Shown: positions 41,232-53,750, numbered from the stretch's first letter. The stretch is 64,000 nt of DNA from Corbicula japonica (GCA_038501625.1 JAZAYU010000012.1:5270001-5334000), one strand, 5' to 3'. Translations and numbers: made by a program. The notes: a model not told the origin generated them from the letters alone.

Positions 41232-43575
41232 TAGTGATGAGAATCGGACGGCTGAAGTGGAATCGATTAATCGGTCTGATTCTGATACCTGTATGATCCG
41301 ATTAATCGGAAAAAATCGGAATCATGCGTACTGTAGTGTACATTTTGTACCAAAAGCACACCTGTCTCAATTATATTACCGTAAAAACCCTATGTTTTCG
41401 GGCAGCTTAAAATAATTATTTTTTTTCTTGGACGAAATCTTAGGGTCATGATAAAATAATTATAAAAATCGCGGCTGAAAACATAGGATTTTGTCGCGTC
41501 GCCGACTATCCGAATACTGGTACAGTATACATCTGTATTTATGAAAAGCGTAACTTTTAACGTATTTTGTCTAAGTCTGTGGACGGAAAAAATATTATTT
41601 TTCTGGCTGAATAATATTTAGAGATGAGAATTTTCATTTAAAAACAGATCGTCCAAACATTTAGACACATGTGCATAACTTGACACGTCCATAGATAAAT
41701 GTAAGCCTTGAATATGTCAACACATGCCAGACGTTTGTACCTTTGAAATTTCTGCTTACCTTTGTCAAGCAATTAACTCCATAGTTGCTAAATAAACATC
41801 CTATTGTTGTATAATCAACATTGCCAAAAGAATTTGATGGCTCTCGCAGATAAGAGTGCATTAGATTAGTTGCAAACTGCTAATACGGCAAAGTGCCGGT
41901 TCTGCAGATACAAACACAACCTGATCAGAAATTAGCAATAATTATACCAAATATTATCAATCAAACAATCGGCTGATTTAGAAATGAAATCAACCTAGTT
42001 TGTTGACGGGTTGCAATTTTTTGCAATACACCGTCGATCGATTTTTTGAGCGGTGCGTACTGTTTCAAGTTGACGTCGGCGTCCTTGATGAAATACACAA
42101 GCATCGCTGACATTTTAGATCAAAGCAGGCAATGAACAGGTGTTCATAGCAGTTGTAAATTTGATGATTTTAGTAAATGTACATGTAATAATTCTTGGAT
42201 ATTTTAGGGGCAAGTATTCGCAAATTTAAAAACACACATCGATTATTTTATTTCTTACTCGTAATAAAATTAAACTCGCATTTGAATAACGGTTTTGTTC
42301 ATAAAAATTTATAGGCTTGAATTGAGTTACGATATTTTCTTGGGAAAAATCATTTGACTGAAAACAGTTTGGATATTATTAAGTTCCGATTATGTGATCA
42401 GGTAAAAAGTACAATAGATGTTTGCGCGTGGCAATCATAAAGTCGCAATATTTCGCACTTTATAGCCTAGTTGCATAGCAACGTCTCCAGTTTTGAGATG
42501 ACAAATTGCAAACTAAAGATTATCATAATTATAATTGCTTTAAATAAAAAACATTATTTTTACCAGGTTTCGATCTCTTTACTTACCGCTTTGTTGTTGC
42601 AATATTAATTCCCGCTAATAAGATGATGAAAAATAAAAGTTCAGAAACAAACATATCCTTAATCGGCGGACAATGATGTATACGGTTATTGCCAAGTTCT
42701 ATCTTTAATATCAAAATCGAAACCAAGGTTTACAAACATATTTTTTTGTTACTAATCTAATAAAAATGACGAATTTAGAATTGAAAATGCTGGCCGAAAA
42801 CATAGGGTTAGTGAAAAAATCGCCGATTTTTAGTGGCCAAATTTTTAGGGTCAATAAAAAAATTAATATTTAAAAAAAAGACCGTGGCCGAAAACATAGG
42901 GTGACCGAAAACATAGGGTTTTTACGGTATTATCAACTGATTATAGGACTACTTTTATTATTTTAGTTTACAAGATTAATAACACAACTGCTTTTTGTAC
43001 TGCATTGACATGTTCTGTTTTTTTTTGTTCAGGCAATAAGAGCCTTGAAACTTTTTTCAATTTCGAAGATGTGAACATTATTATTATTTAGCTCGTCAAA
43101 ATTAAATCCAAAAAATTATTCACAATTCTAAAATGTGGGTGGGGTACCTTTGTTGCTGTAATAAGTCTTGAAGCATATTCTACAGGTAGCTTTGGATGTG
43201 TCGAGGTTTTCCTTAACGGGCGCCAAACCCTGACACCCTGGTTTCATATAAAAACCATAATATCGACATGCCTTTTATGTTGTATTACCAGGGCATTTGT
43301 AAAGTTGATTATTATTTTGATCATGGACAGGCCAGGTATTCTCCATGTTTAAGAGCAGTTATATATAAAAGTATCACAAAGACGATTAAAGTGCGAAAAG
43401 ATATACACTGGACTGTTGCCGTGTCGGAGACAACGGTCAATTGTCTTCAAAGTGGGGTTTACCTATTAAAAGAATTAGCGACTAGAATCGATTCTTTGTA
43501 GTCAGAATCGATGTCGCCGACTTTGAAACATCAGCGACAATTACTCGATTATCGGCGACAATCGGAACATCACTA
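41232..43575. mobile_element. hAT-type element, 2,344 bp, non-autonomous
   Basis: Perfect 8-bp target duplication GTGCCCAA (41224-41231, 43576-43583). Ends TAGTGATGAGAATCGG and the complement of CCGATTGTCGCC...CATCACTA: the outer 8 bp match and the inner parts are similar. Open frames up to 77 codons show no transposase motif. It inserted into the left end of an R2 copy and itself contains the TA-flanked element 41379-42927. Confidence 0.85.
41379..42927. mobile_element. Nested TA-flanked element, 1,549 bp
   Basis: A perfect 23-bp terminal inverted repeat starts CCGTAAAAACCCTATG; TA flanks both ends. The word GAAAACATAGG occurs five times, close to the two ends (about 41388, 41476, 42795, 42893 and 42907), like repeated binding sites. 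No open frame with a recognisable transposase. Confidence 0.85.
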
Positions 43576-43697
43576 GTGCCCAAGATCATAAAGCTAAGAT
43601 TTGAGACCAGTCTCAAATCTCAATCATCAGATTGGCTGTAATGGAGACAGGTCTAGAGACAAAACTGATTTCTGCTATCTGTTTTATGACCGTGGGG
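43576..43697. mobile_element. R2 element (target of the hAT insertion)
   Basis: GTGCCCAAGATCATAAAGCT start, CTCAAATCTCAATCATCAGA; the right arm is mostly lost. Confidence 0.75.
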
Positions 43698-44675
43698 TCA
43701 GAGTTTTGACTGTTGCAATTGCCTTCAAACTACACTATGTCTGCAGCTTTGAAGTTACTCCCCTCAAAGAAATAATAGATATATTTTTACAAACTTTGTA
43801 AATGATTATAACACTTCAATACCTGTTTCCAGACTCCTACCCCACATTGATTGTCCATGTTCTGATTTTCTTGTTTATTATTGCAATATTTTTTCAATGA
43901 GCTGCTAAAATGCCTGTTATTGATGTATCCATTTCTTACTGATTGGACTCTGATACACAGTAAATAAAAGATTGCATTCAAAGCTGTTTTATGTTTACCA
44001 ATTCTTCAATGTAATGATGACAGTCTTGCATGCATCCCTCAAATCTGTTTTATGATTTATCAACTTTATAGGTGTCAATGTCTGGTTTAATGTAAGACAT
44101 GCCTGAAGTACAACAGTTATACAAATATAAAATATAAATCATTGATACATTGGAGTGCTATTCAAAGTCTTCAATATTAAAACGATACAAGATTTTTTGT
44201 TGATTTTTTTTTGTATTCAAAAGGGTTATTTTACCAATTCTATAGCAGGCTTTAATAAATAAACTAAACAGGTGTTTAAATATTTTTTGTATGGATAACG
44301 GGTATGCTGTATTAGTTATATCGAAAAGGTTAAGTCATTTGTAAGAAATCTTGTCGATAGGAAGGTATTTTAACATGTTGCACATAATTCGGGTATATAC
44401 CTGTGTTTTGAATGCATAAACTTACTTCATAAAAGTGAATTTTTCCAGTATACCAGTTTTTTCACCCTTATAACATGGTGGTTATGTAACATAAATGATA
44501 TGATATTAGTTAATTTTTTTAATAATTTCTGAAAAGCACGAGATTTCAGGAAATAAATTGCACATTCCACTAAAATCATATTCATTTTTTAGTTTACTTA
44601 AATTTTAATTGCATGGTATACATGTATATTTCCAGTCAATCATCAATTTTAGAAAACTTTCTTAGAAATGCTGTT
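43698..44675. other. No gene recognised
   Basis: AT-rich, intronic or intergenic depending on where the PDE2A-like gene ends. Confidence 0.5.
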
Positions 44676-44887
44676 TTAACTATTTACTCCTAAGATACAT
44701 CTTATATCCATTGGGCTACAAGTGTAGCTCCAGATCCTGTTCATGCAGTCTGATAAGGATCTACTCTGCATCGTTGTCAGAAATAACATACGGATGTGTA
44801 GATCATTGTATTAGACTGAAATGATGTGCTTGGTGATACAGATCTACAGTGGTTGCATATGGTTATATAAAAGCTGTATTCATGATG
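44676..44887. mobile_element. R1 element, diverged
   Basis: TTAACTATTTACTCCTAAG, GCTCCAGATCCTGTTCATG, GTCAGAAATAACATA in R1 order. Confidence 0.65.
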
Positions 44888-45281
44888 TTACCATATACTC
44901 CATTAGATCTGACTTATTGCATGGGTGAACAATGTAGATTAAATCAGCTGGTACAATCCATGCTATCTGGGCTGAAGGTTATAAAACTGAGTTTGGAAAC
45001 CAGTCTCAAATCTCAAGCATCTGATTGGCTGAAATGGCGACTGGTCGCCATTTCAGCCAATCAGATGCTTGAGATTTGAGACTGGTTTCCATGCTCAGTT
45101 TTATAACCTTGGGCACAAATTAGAATCTACACTGTTGGCTTTTAGATTCATTAGACTATTTCTGACCAAGAAGCAAACACTGTGCATTGAGATCAACTGG
45201 CACAGATATTCCAGCTTATCTAAATCTACACCCTTCACATAATTATGTGATTAAAGATCTATCCATAAAGTAAAGGGTTAA
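44888..45281. mobile_element. R1 element carrying an R2 insertion
   Basis: TTACCATATACTCCATTAG at the left, CCATAAAGTAAAGGGTTAA at the right; R2 at 44970-45115 splits the first hairpin. Confidence 0.8.
44970..45115. mobile_element. R2 palindromic element, near perfect
   Basis: Arms from GGTTATAAAACTGAGTTTGG to the centre GGCGACTGGTCGCC pair almost perfectly. Confidence 0.9.
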
Positions 45282-45292
45282 AGGTTAAAGGC

Positions 45293-45527
45293 ATAACCCA
45301 TTACTCCATATGTTACATTACATGTGCAACCAGTGTAGATCCTGGTCATCCTGCACATATTGGCCATCTGATCTTAATCAACACTGGTCACTTTTTGGTC
45401 AGAAATAACCTGATAAATCAAAAGCAAACACAGCATCCTAAACAGAGGGCAAGGATGTGCCTGTTAAGCTGGATTTACACTGTAGAGTTTTCAATGGATA
45501 ACAGACATATGCGATGGAGTAAAGGGA
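45293..45527. mobile_element. R1 element
   Basis: TAACCCATTACTCCATATG to GCGATGGAGTAAAGGG; middle TTTGGTCAGAAATAACCTGA. Confidence 0.75.
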
Positions 45528-45609
45528 AATTTATTTGTAAACATTTGAATTTCACCAAAAATTTTAGAAGAGTGAAAATCTTGTTGGCGTAAATTTCTTG
45601 CTATGCCTG

Positions 45610-45756
45610 AGCACAAGGTTGTAAAACTCAGATTGGAGACCAGTCTCAAATCTTAAGCATCTGATTGGCTGAAATGGTGACTGTTCGCCATGTCAGCCAA
45701 TCAGATGCTTGAGATTTAAGACTGGTTTCCATTTTCAGTTTCATGATCTTGGGTCC
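45610..45756. mobile_element. R2 palindromic element
   Basis: GCACAAGGTTGTAAAACTCA at the left, TTTCATGATCTTGGGTCC at the right. Confidence 0.85.
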
Positions 45757-48649
45757 TGTTACACTGTCCTCTAGTTATGATTTAACAAAAAGGACAATAA
45801 AACAAGCTAGAGAGGCTTCCTGTGACATTTAATCAATACGGAATAGATGAGCCAAATATCAGCTTCCAGAAAAAGGAAGACCCCCGTGTTAAGGGTCAGC
45901 CTACTGGATTCCATCAAACATGAAATCAATTAGCCGTACCAATCAAATCCAAACAGTGAGGGAAAAAAAACAAGATATCCGTTGACGCAAGTTCTTTGAA
46001 GGAATCCCTATGAGACAAAAGTGGTTAGATATTAGAGTTACTGCCCTTGCTGACATTTCGATGGCTGGAGGTTAATTAATTACTGGCTGGTTATTAGTAT
46101 TGAGTAACTAGTATAAGACATTGAAACATTTACTCGGTATTAGGTTCATTTGAACTGGGTATTAGGTTCATTTGAATGTTAAAAATGTTATTAACCCATT
46201 AGAGCAAAACTTGAACATGACACATGGATAGGCATTTTAGCCGTACGGAACAGGTTCTATTTCCAGTATGGGCAAAACCTTTCGAAATTTACAGTACTAC
46301 TATTTTTTTTAGTATGGGGAGCGTAAAATAGAAGTTTCTTGCATACCATACCAGTACCATGTTTTTATCTGGTACTGGATGAAACATCTATTTTACATGG
46401 CACCTGCCAACGGCAGCGAGACATGCTGTGAAGTTTTAACACCATTATGAATAAGATATATATAAATTGTAAAACAAGTTCTGAAAAAAATTAAAATTTG
46501 TATAATGCATATTTTTATATGGTAATTGCAAAGAAAGGTATCCTTCCCCTAGTCACAGTTTGGATAGAAAATGGAAACTATTTTAGTGGTAACATGGGAG
46601 AGAGCATTACAGTCCAGAAAGTTCTCTGGATGGATTTCCATAGTTTCACTTAAGCCAATTTCCCATTTGAATCTGGCAAGGTACTTAAATAGTCTCCAAG
46701 TAGTCTTGACTGTCACCAATTTTTGTGGTATAAGAGCTTAATTTATCAACTTCATTGAGCAGTGTTCTCTTTGTTCCAAATCCCTTTTATCAATTTCCTC
46801 TAGTTTTCTGAAGTACATCAGCTTAGCACTGTTGGAAGCAAGAAAACCTATATTTCTTTGCAAATGAACATATCTCTATACCAGAAATATTTCTCAAAAC
46901 CCTCATACATTCTCTTAATGTTTTTGTTGTGAAATTGGTACTTTTTCCGTTCTTAGTGAATATGAGTAAGTCCTGAACAGCTGTTTACCATATTTCTTTA
47001 TGCTAAAATACCATTTAATATCGTGTTGACAAGCGAAGCTGGCCTGAAGAAAAGGCGATATTTTAGCTGTTAAACTATTTTTAGCTTCCAATCTATAATT
47101 GGTATTGATGTGTACTATTGTTGATTGGAACACCAACACAAGGTCACTGGCCATTTATCATACTGACAATGGACCAGATTCCAATTTAGAAATATTTGAT
47201 CATAGGAGCATGTATCTTGTGTTGTTATCTAATATGATTTCTTTCCCTAATGGTTGATTAGTAAACAGAGGAAAAAAGAAATAATTCATCTGTAAGAAGG
47301 ACATTCGGAAGGGTTTTTGGAAGAAGTGGTCTTTTATCGAATAAAATTGAACTTTTTCTAGGGTTAATGGATGCGTTAACTGTGCCGAATGTTGCATAAA
47401 CTTAATAAATTCTGAAGATTAATTAAATTGGTCAGATTGGTCAGTTTTAGGCAGAGAATCCCTCAAAATAATAAGGTTTTATAATTATGTTTAACAAAAG
47501 CAGTTTTATAAAAGATATGTAACACTAACATTCTGAGTTAAGCATCTTTTGGTCATGAAATGCGAGGTTGCGTTTTAATACACTCCCTCGAATCGCATTG
47601 TACTTTCACAATATTGCATTGTGTTTTCACCAGAACCACTTTGGAAGAGTCAATCAAAGCTCCAACCCATGATTTAATGCTTAAATGGAACAGAAATAAA
47701 CATTTTTATTGCATTTAGCTAGAAGCATTTTTTTATTGATTCTGTAAAAACAAGTGATGTTGTTGGAAGCGATAGACGGCAGTTGTTACACAGAGGCGAC
47801 TGATCTTCTGGGTGAACGATTGCCTTGTCTAGTTGCTCATGCAATCCCGCCATTATAATGTGACGTTGCTGTTACATGCAAAATGTTTTATGTCATTTTC
47901 TTCTGCGGTTCTATTCCGTTTTTTTCCGCCTTTTGTAATCACCATGTCAGGATGAGAAGTTTCTATAACAGGAAATTATTTGGCTGCAGTTTTGAAAATT
48001 GCAGTGCTGGAGATGTTGTTTTCATCAATTTTGGACTTGGGGTTTTTTATATGATTTGAGAGCAGTTTGAACAGTTCTTTAATGGAATGGTCTCATGGAA
48101 AATAAAACACAGTTCTGTTAGTGTTGTCAATATATAAATGGAAATACAACTAATGAAGCAATTTTAGAAAAACAGTCTGTTATTGTGCTTCCCTTGGAAG
48201 AAGCTGGGGTATATTGCTTTGCACAGGTTGGTTGTTTGGTCAATTGGTCATATACCAATGCTGTCCGATCAATAACTAGACAACGATTTGACATACTCTC
48301 CTCAGATTTGATAGGGAGGTTTGTCATCACAAGTAGATGACCCCTTTTGATTTTTAGGTCAAAGTTCACGGTAACAGTGACCTTCAATTAAATAACAGCA
48401 GATTACTGTTAATATCTAATTGGCATTTGGTGGAGGGGGGCATACATGTTTTACAAACATCTCTTGTTATGATACTGGTTGTCTAACCAGTGTATGTTAA
48501 TTGAATGGCATACAAATTTTACTTCAAACATTGCCAGATGTCACAAGGGGAATAGCAATAATTATTACTACAGGCTACAAGTTATAAATATGTCATTTCA
48601 CATGTCATTGAGACTGGTATGAATCTAATGCTAAAAGTACAGAATTTGT
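45757..48649. other. No gene recognised
   Basis: About 2.9 kb of AT-rich sequence with no splice-bounded exon. GGTATTAGGTTCATTTGAA is duplicated at 46136-46179. Open frames at 46915-47154, 47200-47397 and 48127-48387 show no motif. Confidence 0.5.
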
Positions 48650-48750
48650 GGAATGTGCAACCATTGAAGGCCCAGATTTTACGTACCAACAGTCTGGTCA
48701 GGATCTGCACTTGTCAATGTTCAGTTAACCCTTCCCTCTATATATAATGC
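48650..48750. mobile_element. R1 fragments
   Basis: A half hairpin (GTCTGGTCAGGATCTGCACT) followed by a second left end, TTAACCCTTCCCTCTATAT. Confidence 0.55.
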
Positions 48751-49000
48751 ATGTTTGCTTAATGCTGTTTATTGATGCGAACTCTTGACCACATTATCTG
48801 CACAAACTATTTGACAACAAGAATATAACTGCTGACAGACAGTGTTTCTTTCTAAACTGAGGTGTGGCATTTTAAGGTTTGGAGTTTTGCAGTGCAACTT
48901 AAATTGAATCTTATTTGAATATATCTCACGTTTCAACTATTTGCAAGCAGCCAACATGTCTCCCACAGAACACCAGATCCGTGGTTTCTTAAGAGGATTA

Positions 49001-49321
49001 GTACATTTTACGGATGCGGAAAAAAATATAAGTGCACCAAAATGAACTTAATTCAATAATAAACCACTATTTGTAAATCATCTCAAAATGATATTTCATG
49101 AAGAATAAACTTTTCTCTGTATTGATCAATGTACAGTCCAGTAGCATGTGTTCAGTTCTCAGTACATTTTACGGATGCGGAAAAAAATATAAGTGCACCA
49201 AAATGAACTTAATTCAATAATAAACCACTATTTGTAAATCATCTCAAAATGATATTTCATGAAGAATAAACTTTTCTCTGTATTGATCAATGTACAGTCC
49301 AGTAGCATGTGTTCAGTTCTC
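49001..49321. repeat. 161-bp tandem duplication
   Basis: Two copies (49001-49161, 49162-49321) are essentially identical, starting GTACATTTTACGGATGCGGA. Recent duplication. Confidence 0.95.
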
Positions 49322-49601
49322 AGATAAATGTTGAAAAGAATAGTGTTGTTAGAAATAAACATGCTGACAAAATTTGTTTTGTTTATACTTACTTATTTTT
49401 AACCAGGTTTTCTTTGGAAAACCCCGGTTGTTTGATCGGTGTAAGTTCACTATTTTCTCAGTAACTCTTCAAGGTAGAGCTTTGAAACTTAACATAGTTG
49501 CCTGGCATCACAATAACATCTGGCTAGTTTATTTAAAAATTATTTACTATATTTGTTCATAGTTATGCCCCTTTTTTACTTAAAATTTATTAAGAAAACC
49601 T

Positions 49602-49698
49602 GGCCTGAAGGTTATAAAACTGAGATTGAAAACCAGTCTCAAATCTCAAGCATCTGATTGGCTGAAATGGCGACTGGTTGTTTTATAACCTTCTGCAC
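49602..49698. mobile_element. R2 element with internal deletion
   Basis: The left arm is intact to GGCGACTGGT, then jumps to GTTTTATAACCTTCTGCAC at the far end. Confidence 0.8.
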
Positions 49699-50501
49699 AG
49701 ATTGTGTTGCATTCTTCTTGTTCTGATTGTGAAACAAGTTCTTTCAATTTATATTAGTTACACTTGATAACTGCATTCGGGAATGAAACTAGTACTCTTG
49801 TAAAAGGTTGATAGTGGATGTGGAAACTGCAGAAGTATCTCATTCCTGGAAGGATTTATACCTGGAACTTCTGTATCTGGAATCTGACTGCCTCTTCCCT
49901 TAGACTACTGTTCCTCCACAATTTTGATATCTCTGTTTTGAAATGCAACATTCTGCGATCTTTGCGTGGTCCGTGCATGGTCCGTGCTTCCTCAGTTCAT
50001 CTGTCTAAAATGCGAACAGAACTCAGGCGGACCTTACAGAGCAAGTACGTGCTCCGCACTTACAATGCACGGTGTGCGCACGGACCTCTGCGGTATATAA
50101 AATATATATCGAGCATCAAAAGTTCGTCCTTATATATCACCCAACAGCCACCCAAATAAACTGACGTTCATCGCACTTGCACGCACGTAAGAATACCGTA
50201 TGTGAGCAGTACTGCCTGCGTACGTTGACATGGAAATTGCACGGAGATCTTGCGTTATAAGCTTGTTGTCAGCGTGTACAACTCACTGAACACCTACGGA
50301 ACATACAATGCACGCAACCTTTTACCCCTAGACGTGGCGTGCGGGCCACGTACTCACACCTTGCGCAACTGTTAGTGTGATATGCGTCCTCTCTGCTCTT
50401 GCCACGTCAGACCAAAAAACGCCGAGAACATAACCTCTGCAGAACATGTAAGGACAAAAAGGACGCACAGCAGGTTGTGACCGGGGCTTTACACTGTCAT
50501 C
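49699..50501. other. CpG-richer non-coding island
   Basis: From about 49960 to 50480 the sequence is clearly richer in G+C and CpG (for example GTGCGCACGGACCTCTGCGG) than its surroundings. A 113-codon frame at 49818-50159 has no recognisable motif. It may be a decayed mobile element. Confidence 0.45.
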
Positions 50502-50932
50502 TAACACTTTACTCCATAGAAACGCCTTAAATGCAATGGTGAATGGTGTAGTTCCAGATCAGCCAGCACATCTGTGCCATCTGATCAGGGTCTACCATTT
50601 TCACTTTTATATTAGGTTATTACTGACCAAGATGTGACCAGTGCTGATTCAGATCAATGTGCTGATCTGGATCTACTGTGGCCACACACATGTAAAAACA
50701 TGTATAAAATGCAGGGCTTTTTTTACTGCCTTGGGGAAGGGGCCCATGCCTTTTAATTCCGGGGAAAATAGTGTGCTTTTTTCTCTGAAGGGGAATGAAA
50801 AAACCTGATGTAAAGTTACTTATTGGGGAAAACTGCATGATTTTAAAGAAACTTTCTGAGGGGAAGGCACCCATAAATGGCCCCTACTAAAGAAGGAAAA
50901 AAAGCCCTGAAAATGATATGAAGTAAAGGGTT
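50502..50932. mobile_element. R1 element carrying an R5 insertion
   Basis: ACTTTACTCCATAGAAACG at the left and GAAGTAAAGGGTTA at the right; both hairpins present; R5 at 50712-50910 lies in the right arm. Confidence 0.75.
50712..50910 (-). mobile_element. R5 element, reverse orientation
   Basis: AGGGCTTTTTTTACTGCC and GAAGGAAAAAAAGCCCT ends form a terminal inverted repeat (AGGGCTTTTTT). Confidence 0.75.
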
Positions 50933-50952
50933 ATAAATGACAAAGAATTTAT

Positions 50953-51505
50953 TGGTGTCATTTAGGATTTATTTTCTGTGTTACGCTTAACCCATTCCTG
51001 TATAGACACACCTTTATTGCTAGGGCGAACAGTTTAGATCCAGATCAGCCGGCACATCCGTGCCGTCTGATCAGGATCTAAACTGTTCGCTTTTAGATTC
51101 ATTAGGTTATTTCTGACCAAAATGCGACCAGTGCAGATCCAGGTCAGACGGCACGGATGTGCCGGCTGATCTGGATCTACACTGGTCGCACACGCGTAAA
51201 AATGCGTATATATCCAGGAAAGGGTTAACTAGACCATGATACACTTTCATTTAAAGATGCTACATATTTTAAATGTGTCATTTAGGATTTATTTTCTGTG
51301 TTATTCTTATCTAGACCATGTTACACTTTCATTTAAAGATGCTACATATTTAAATGTGTCATTTAGGATTTATTTTCTGTGTTACGCTCAACTAGACCAT
51401 GATACACTTTCATTTAAAGATGCTACATATTTAAATGTGTCATTTAGGATTTATTTTCTGTGTTATTCTTATCTAGACCATGTTACACTTTCATTTATAG
51501 ATGCC
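50953..51505. repeat. Tandem repeat, unit about 81 bp, split by R1
   Basis: Unit: CTAGACCATGATACACTTTC, then TTTAAAGATGCTACATATTT, then ATGTGTCATTTAGGATTTAT. Three full units plus partial ones. The part at 50953-50986 is continued at 51229 after the R1 insertion. Confidence 0.9.
50987..51228. mobile_element. R1 element, full length, inserted in a tandem repeat
   Basis: 242 bp including TTAA at 50987-50990 and 51225-51228; both hairpins intact. Reverse orientation relative to 31607-31848. It splits the first unit of the 51229-51505 tandem repeat. Confidence 0.9.
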
Positions 51506-52307
51506 ACAGATTTTATAGCTGTCATGCAGGATTAGAAATCATTGGCTATTGATACCCCCAAGCTGATTTCATTAGATTTCATGACTAGTCAATCGCTGTC
51601 TTACTTACCTTACCTTCAGGAAGCAGACATTAACAAGATCGATCTTTATATCGATCAGATAGTACAATGAATTAGCATTAGTCAGAATCAATCTGTAGAA
51701 AATTAGGATAAGTTATACTAGAAATTTGATGGATTTACAAATGGCCTGAACGTAAAGGAATAAATAGGATTTTTCTTTTATTGAAATGAATATTTTTTTT
51801 CTATCTTTGAAATGGTAATAAATTTATTGACACTATTGACATTATTAGCTAGATTTTACATTAGTTTCTGTTTTATTAATGCATGAATCTTTTTCTTTAA
51901 TTATTTTATGAATTTATTTTTCAATTTGCATCAGTGTTCATTTGATCCTGATAAGCATAAGGAACCACACCAAGATATCATTTAATAAAAAAGCAAACTT
52001 ATGATATTCTAATAATTTTTAAATAAACATTTTTATAGTTTAATTATGATTTGATGTTTTTATCAGTTTTAGAATTTTCTTGGCTTTGAATGTTTACACA
52101 AAAAATATTATTTATCTTGTTGCTTATCTTGTTGCAAGAACGGGATTTTTTTGTTGACACAATTTTACCTAGTATGTTTTACTTATGTTAATTTGTAGAA
52201 AATCTAAAATATAGAAACGATTCATGAAGCATTATATTGCACTGAGCCATCACTGCCAATAGCTTGGATTTAGGAGCCAGTTTAGAAGAACATTTGGGGC
52301 TTATTAA
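51506..52307. other. No gene recognised
   Basis: AT-rich. An acceptor-like CTTACCTTCAG at about 51620 precedes a 16-codon frame with no donor; not called. Confidence 0.5.
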
Positions 52308-52420
52308 TTAGGCAAACAGTGTAGACACAGGTCAGCCTATGCATCCACACAGTCTGATCAGGGTCTATCTTGTTTGCCATTCAGTCAGAGATGCAGTCTA
52401 AACAGTGTAGAAAACAGTTT
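52308..52420. mobile_element. R1 fragment
   Basis: GGCAAACAGTGTAGACACAG, GTCTGATCAGGGTCTATCTT: one hairpin only. Confidence 0.6.
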
Positions 52421-52529
52421 AAATCCTGTAAGACTGTGCAAGTACCCAACTTATAAGTGTTTTTAGATTTATTGAAAAGCCCATTTTATCGCAATGCATG
52501 GCATATAACAAAACTAAGGTACAGAATCC

Positions 52530-53085
52530 ATTTAATGAGATTATATAACAAAACATAAGAAAGTAAGCCAGTCTAGCAAAATATGTAATAAAACATAGGT
52601 TAGAAAAATATATAACAAACCATTGGTATGGGACCCAGTGTAGAAGAACATATGACAAAGCAAAATGATGGGTGCTAGTCTAGTATGACATATAGCAAAA
52701 CATAGGGATGGGAGCCAGTCTAGAAGACAATACAACAGAAAATAAAAATGGGAGCCAGTCTTGAAGAACATATAGCAAAACATAGGAATGGGAGCCAGTC
52801 TAAATCATATAACAAAAAACTCACTAAATTAATGCTTGCCTTAGTGCAATAACGGTATATCACCTTCATATTTTAATGGTATTTATATAATTTTTCACTT
52901 AGGTGACAATATAGGGATGGGATTGGAGCTAGTCTAGAATGATATGTATCAAACATAGGGATGGGAACCAGTCTTAAAGAACATTTAACAAAATATAGGG
53001 TTGGGGGTGGGGAGCAGTCTAAAAGGGCATTATGACAAAATATACCGATAGGAATCAGTCTAGAAGAACATATAAACAGGAGCCT
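52530..53085. repeat. Tandem repeat, unit about 40 bp
   Basis: Units such as GGGATGGGAGCCAGTCTAGA plus AGAACATATAGCAAAACATA, about ten copies, diverging outwards and interrupted by unrelated sequence at 52806-52905. Several minus-strand open frames are by-products. Confidence 0.9.
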
Positions 53086-53390
53086 GAGTCTGCCTTTTAT
53101 TAACACCGGAACTCCCTGTCTGGACTGATTACTTAACTGAATTCCTATAAATGATAAGATTTGTCTGCTTCTTTCACATGTGACAGAAATGACTTTAGAA
53201 CTCTGGAAGTCCTGGAAACATTTGACTTGATCAATTATTGCTTTGTTCTCAGCCCTAATTGATAATTCCAGCTTGCAATCATGTAAATCTGCTATCTAGA
53301 TGGAAAATTCACAACATTGATCCATCCTGGCTTTTGCCTGTAATAAAAATAGGTATTAGATTATTTTTCTTGGCAAGTTTATTCTTTTTA

Positions 53391-53750
53391 CACTTTACTC
53401 CATAATTATGGCTTTTAATGCCTGTGTGACCAGTGTAGATCATGATCAGCAACCACATTTGTCTACTGTTGTCACTTTTTGGTCAGAAATAACCTAATGA
53501 ATCAAAAGCGAACAGTGCAAATCATCATCAGTGCCCAAGGTTATAAAACTGAGCATGGAAACCAGTCTCAAATCTCAAGCATCTGATTGGCTGAAATGGC
53601 GACCAGTCGCCATTTCAGCCAATCAGATGCTTGAGATTTGAGACTGGTTTCCAATCTCAGCTTTATAACCTTCAGCCCAGATGGCATGGATTTGGATGTA
53701 CACTCTTAGACCATGGGATAACGGCAATTTCCCATGGAGTAAAGGGTTAA
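53391..53750. mobile_element. R1 element carrying an R2 insertion
   Basis: CTTTACTCCATAATTATGG at the left, GGAGTAAAGGGTTAA at the right; R2 at 53531-53679 interrupts the second hairpin. Confidence 0.85.
53531..53679. mobile_element. R2 palindromic element, near perfect
   Basis: GTGCCCAAGGTTATAAAACT at the left and AGCTTTATAACCTTCAGCCC at the right around GGCGACCAGTCGCC. Confidence 0.9.

Noticed and set aside
49818..50159. 113-codon frame in the CpG-richer island as a gene
   Set aside because: No recognisable domain, no splice signals in keeping with the frame, mixed composition; left as unexplained sequence.
51621..51670. Terminal exon after CTTACCTTCAG (EADINKIDLYIDQIVQ)
   Set aside because: It joins the PDE2A-like frame only by chance of phase; it ends without GAF-B or a catalytic domain and has no poly(A) context I could defend.
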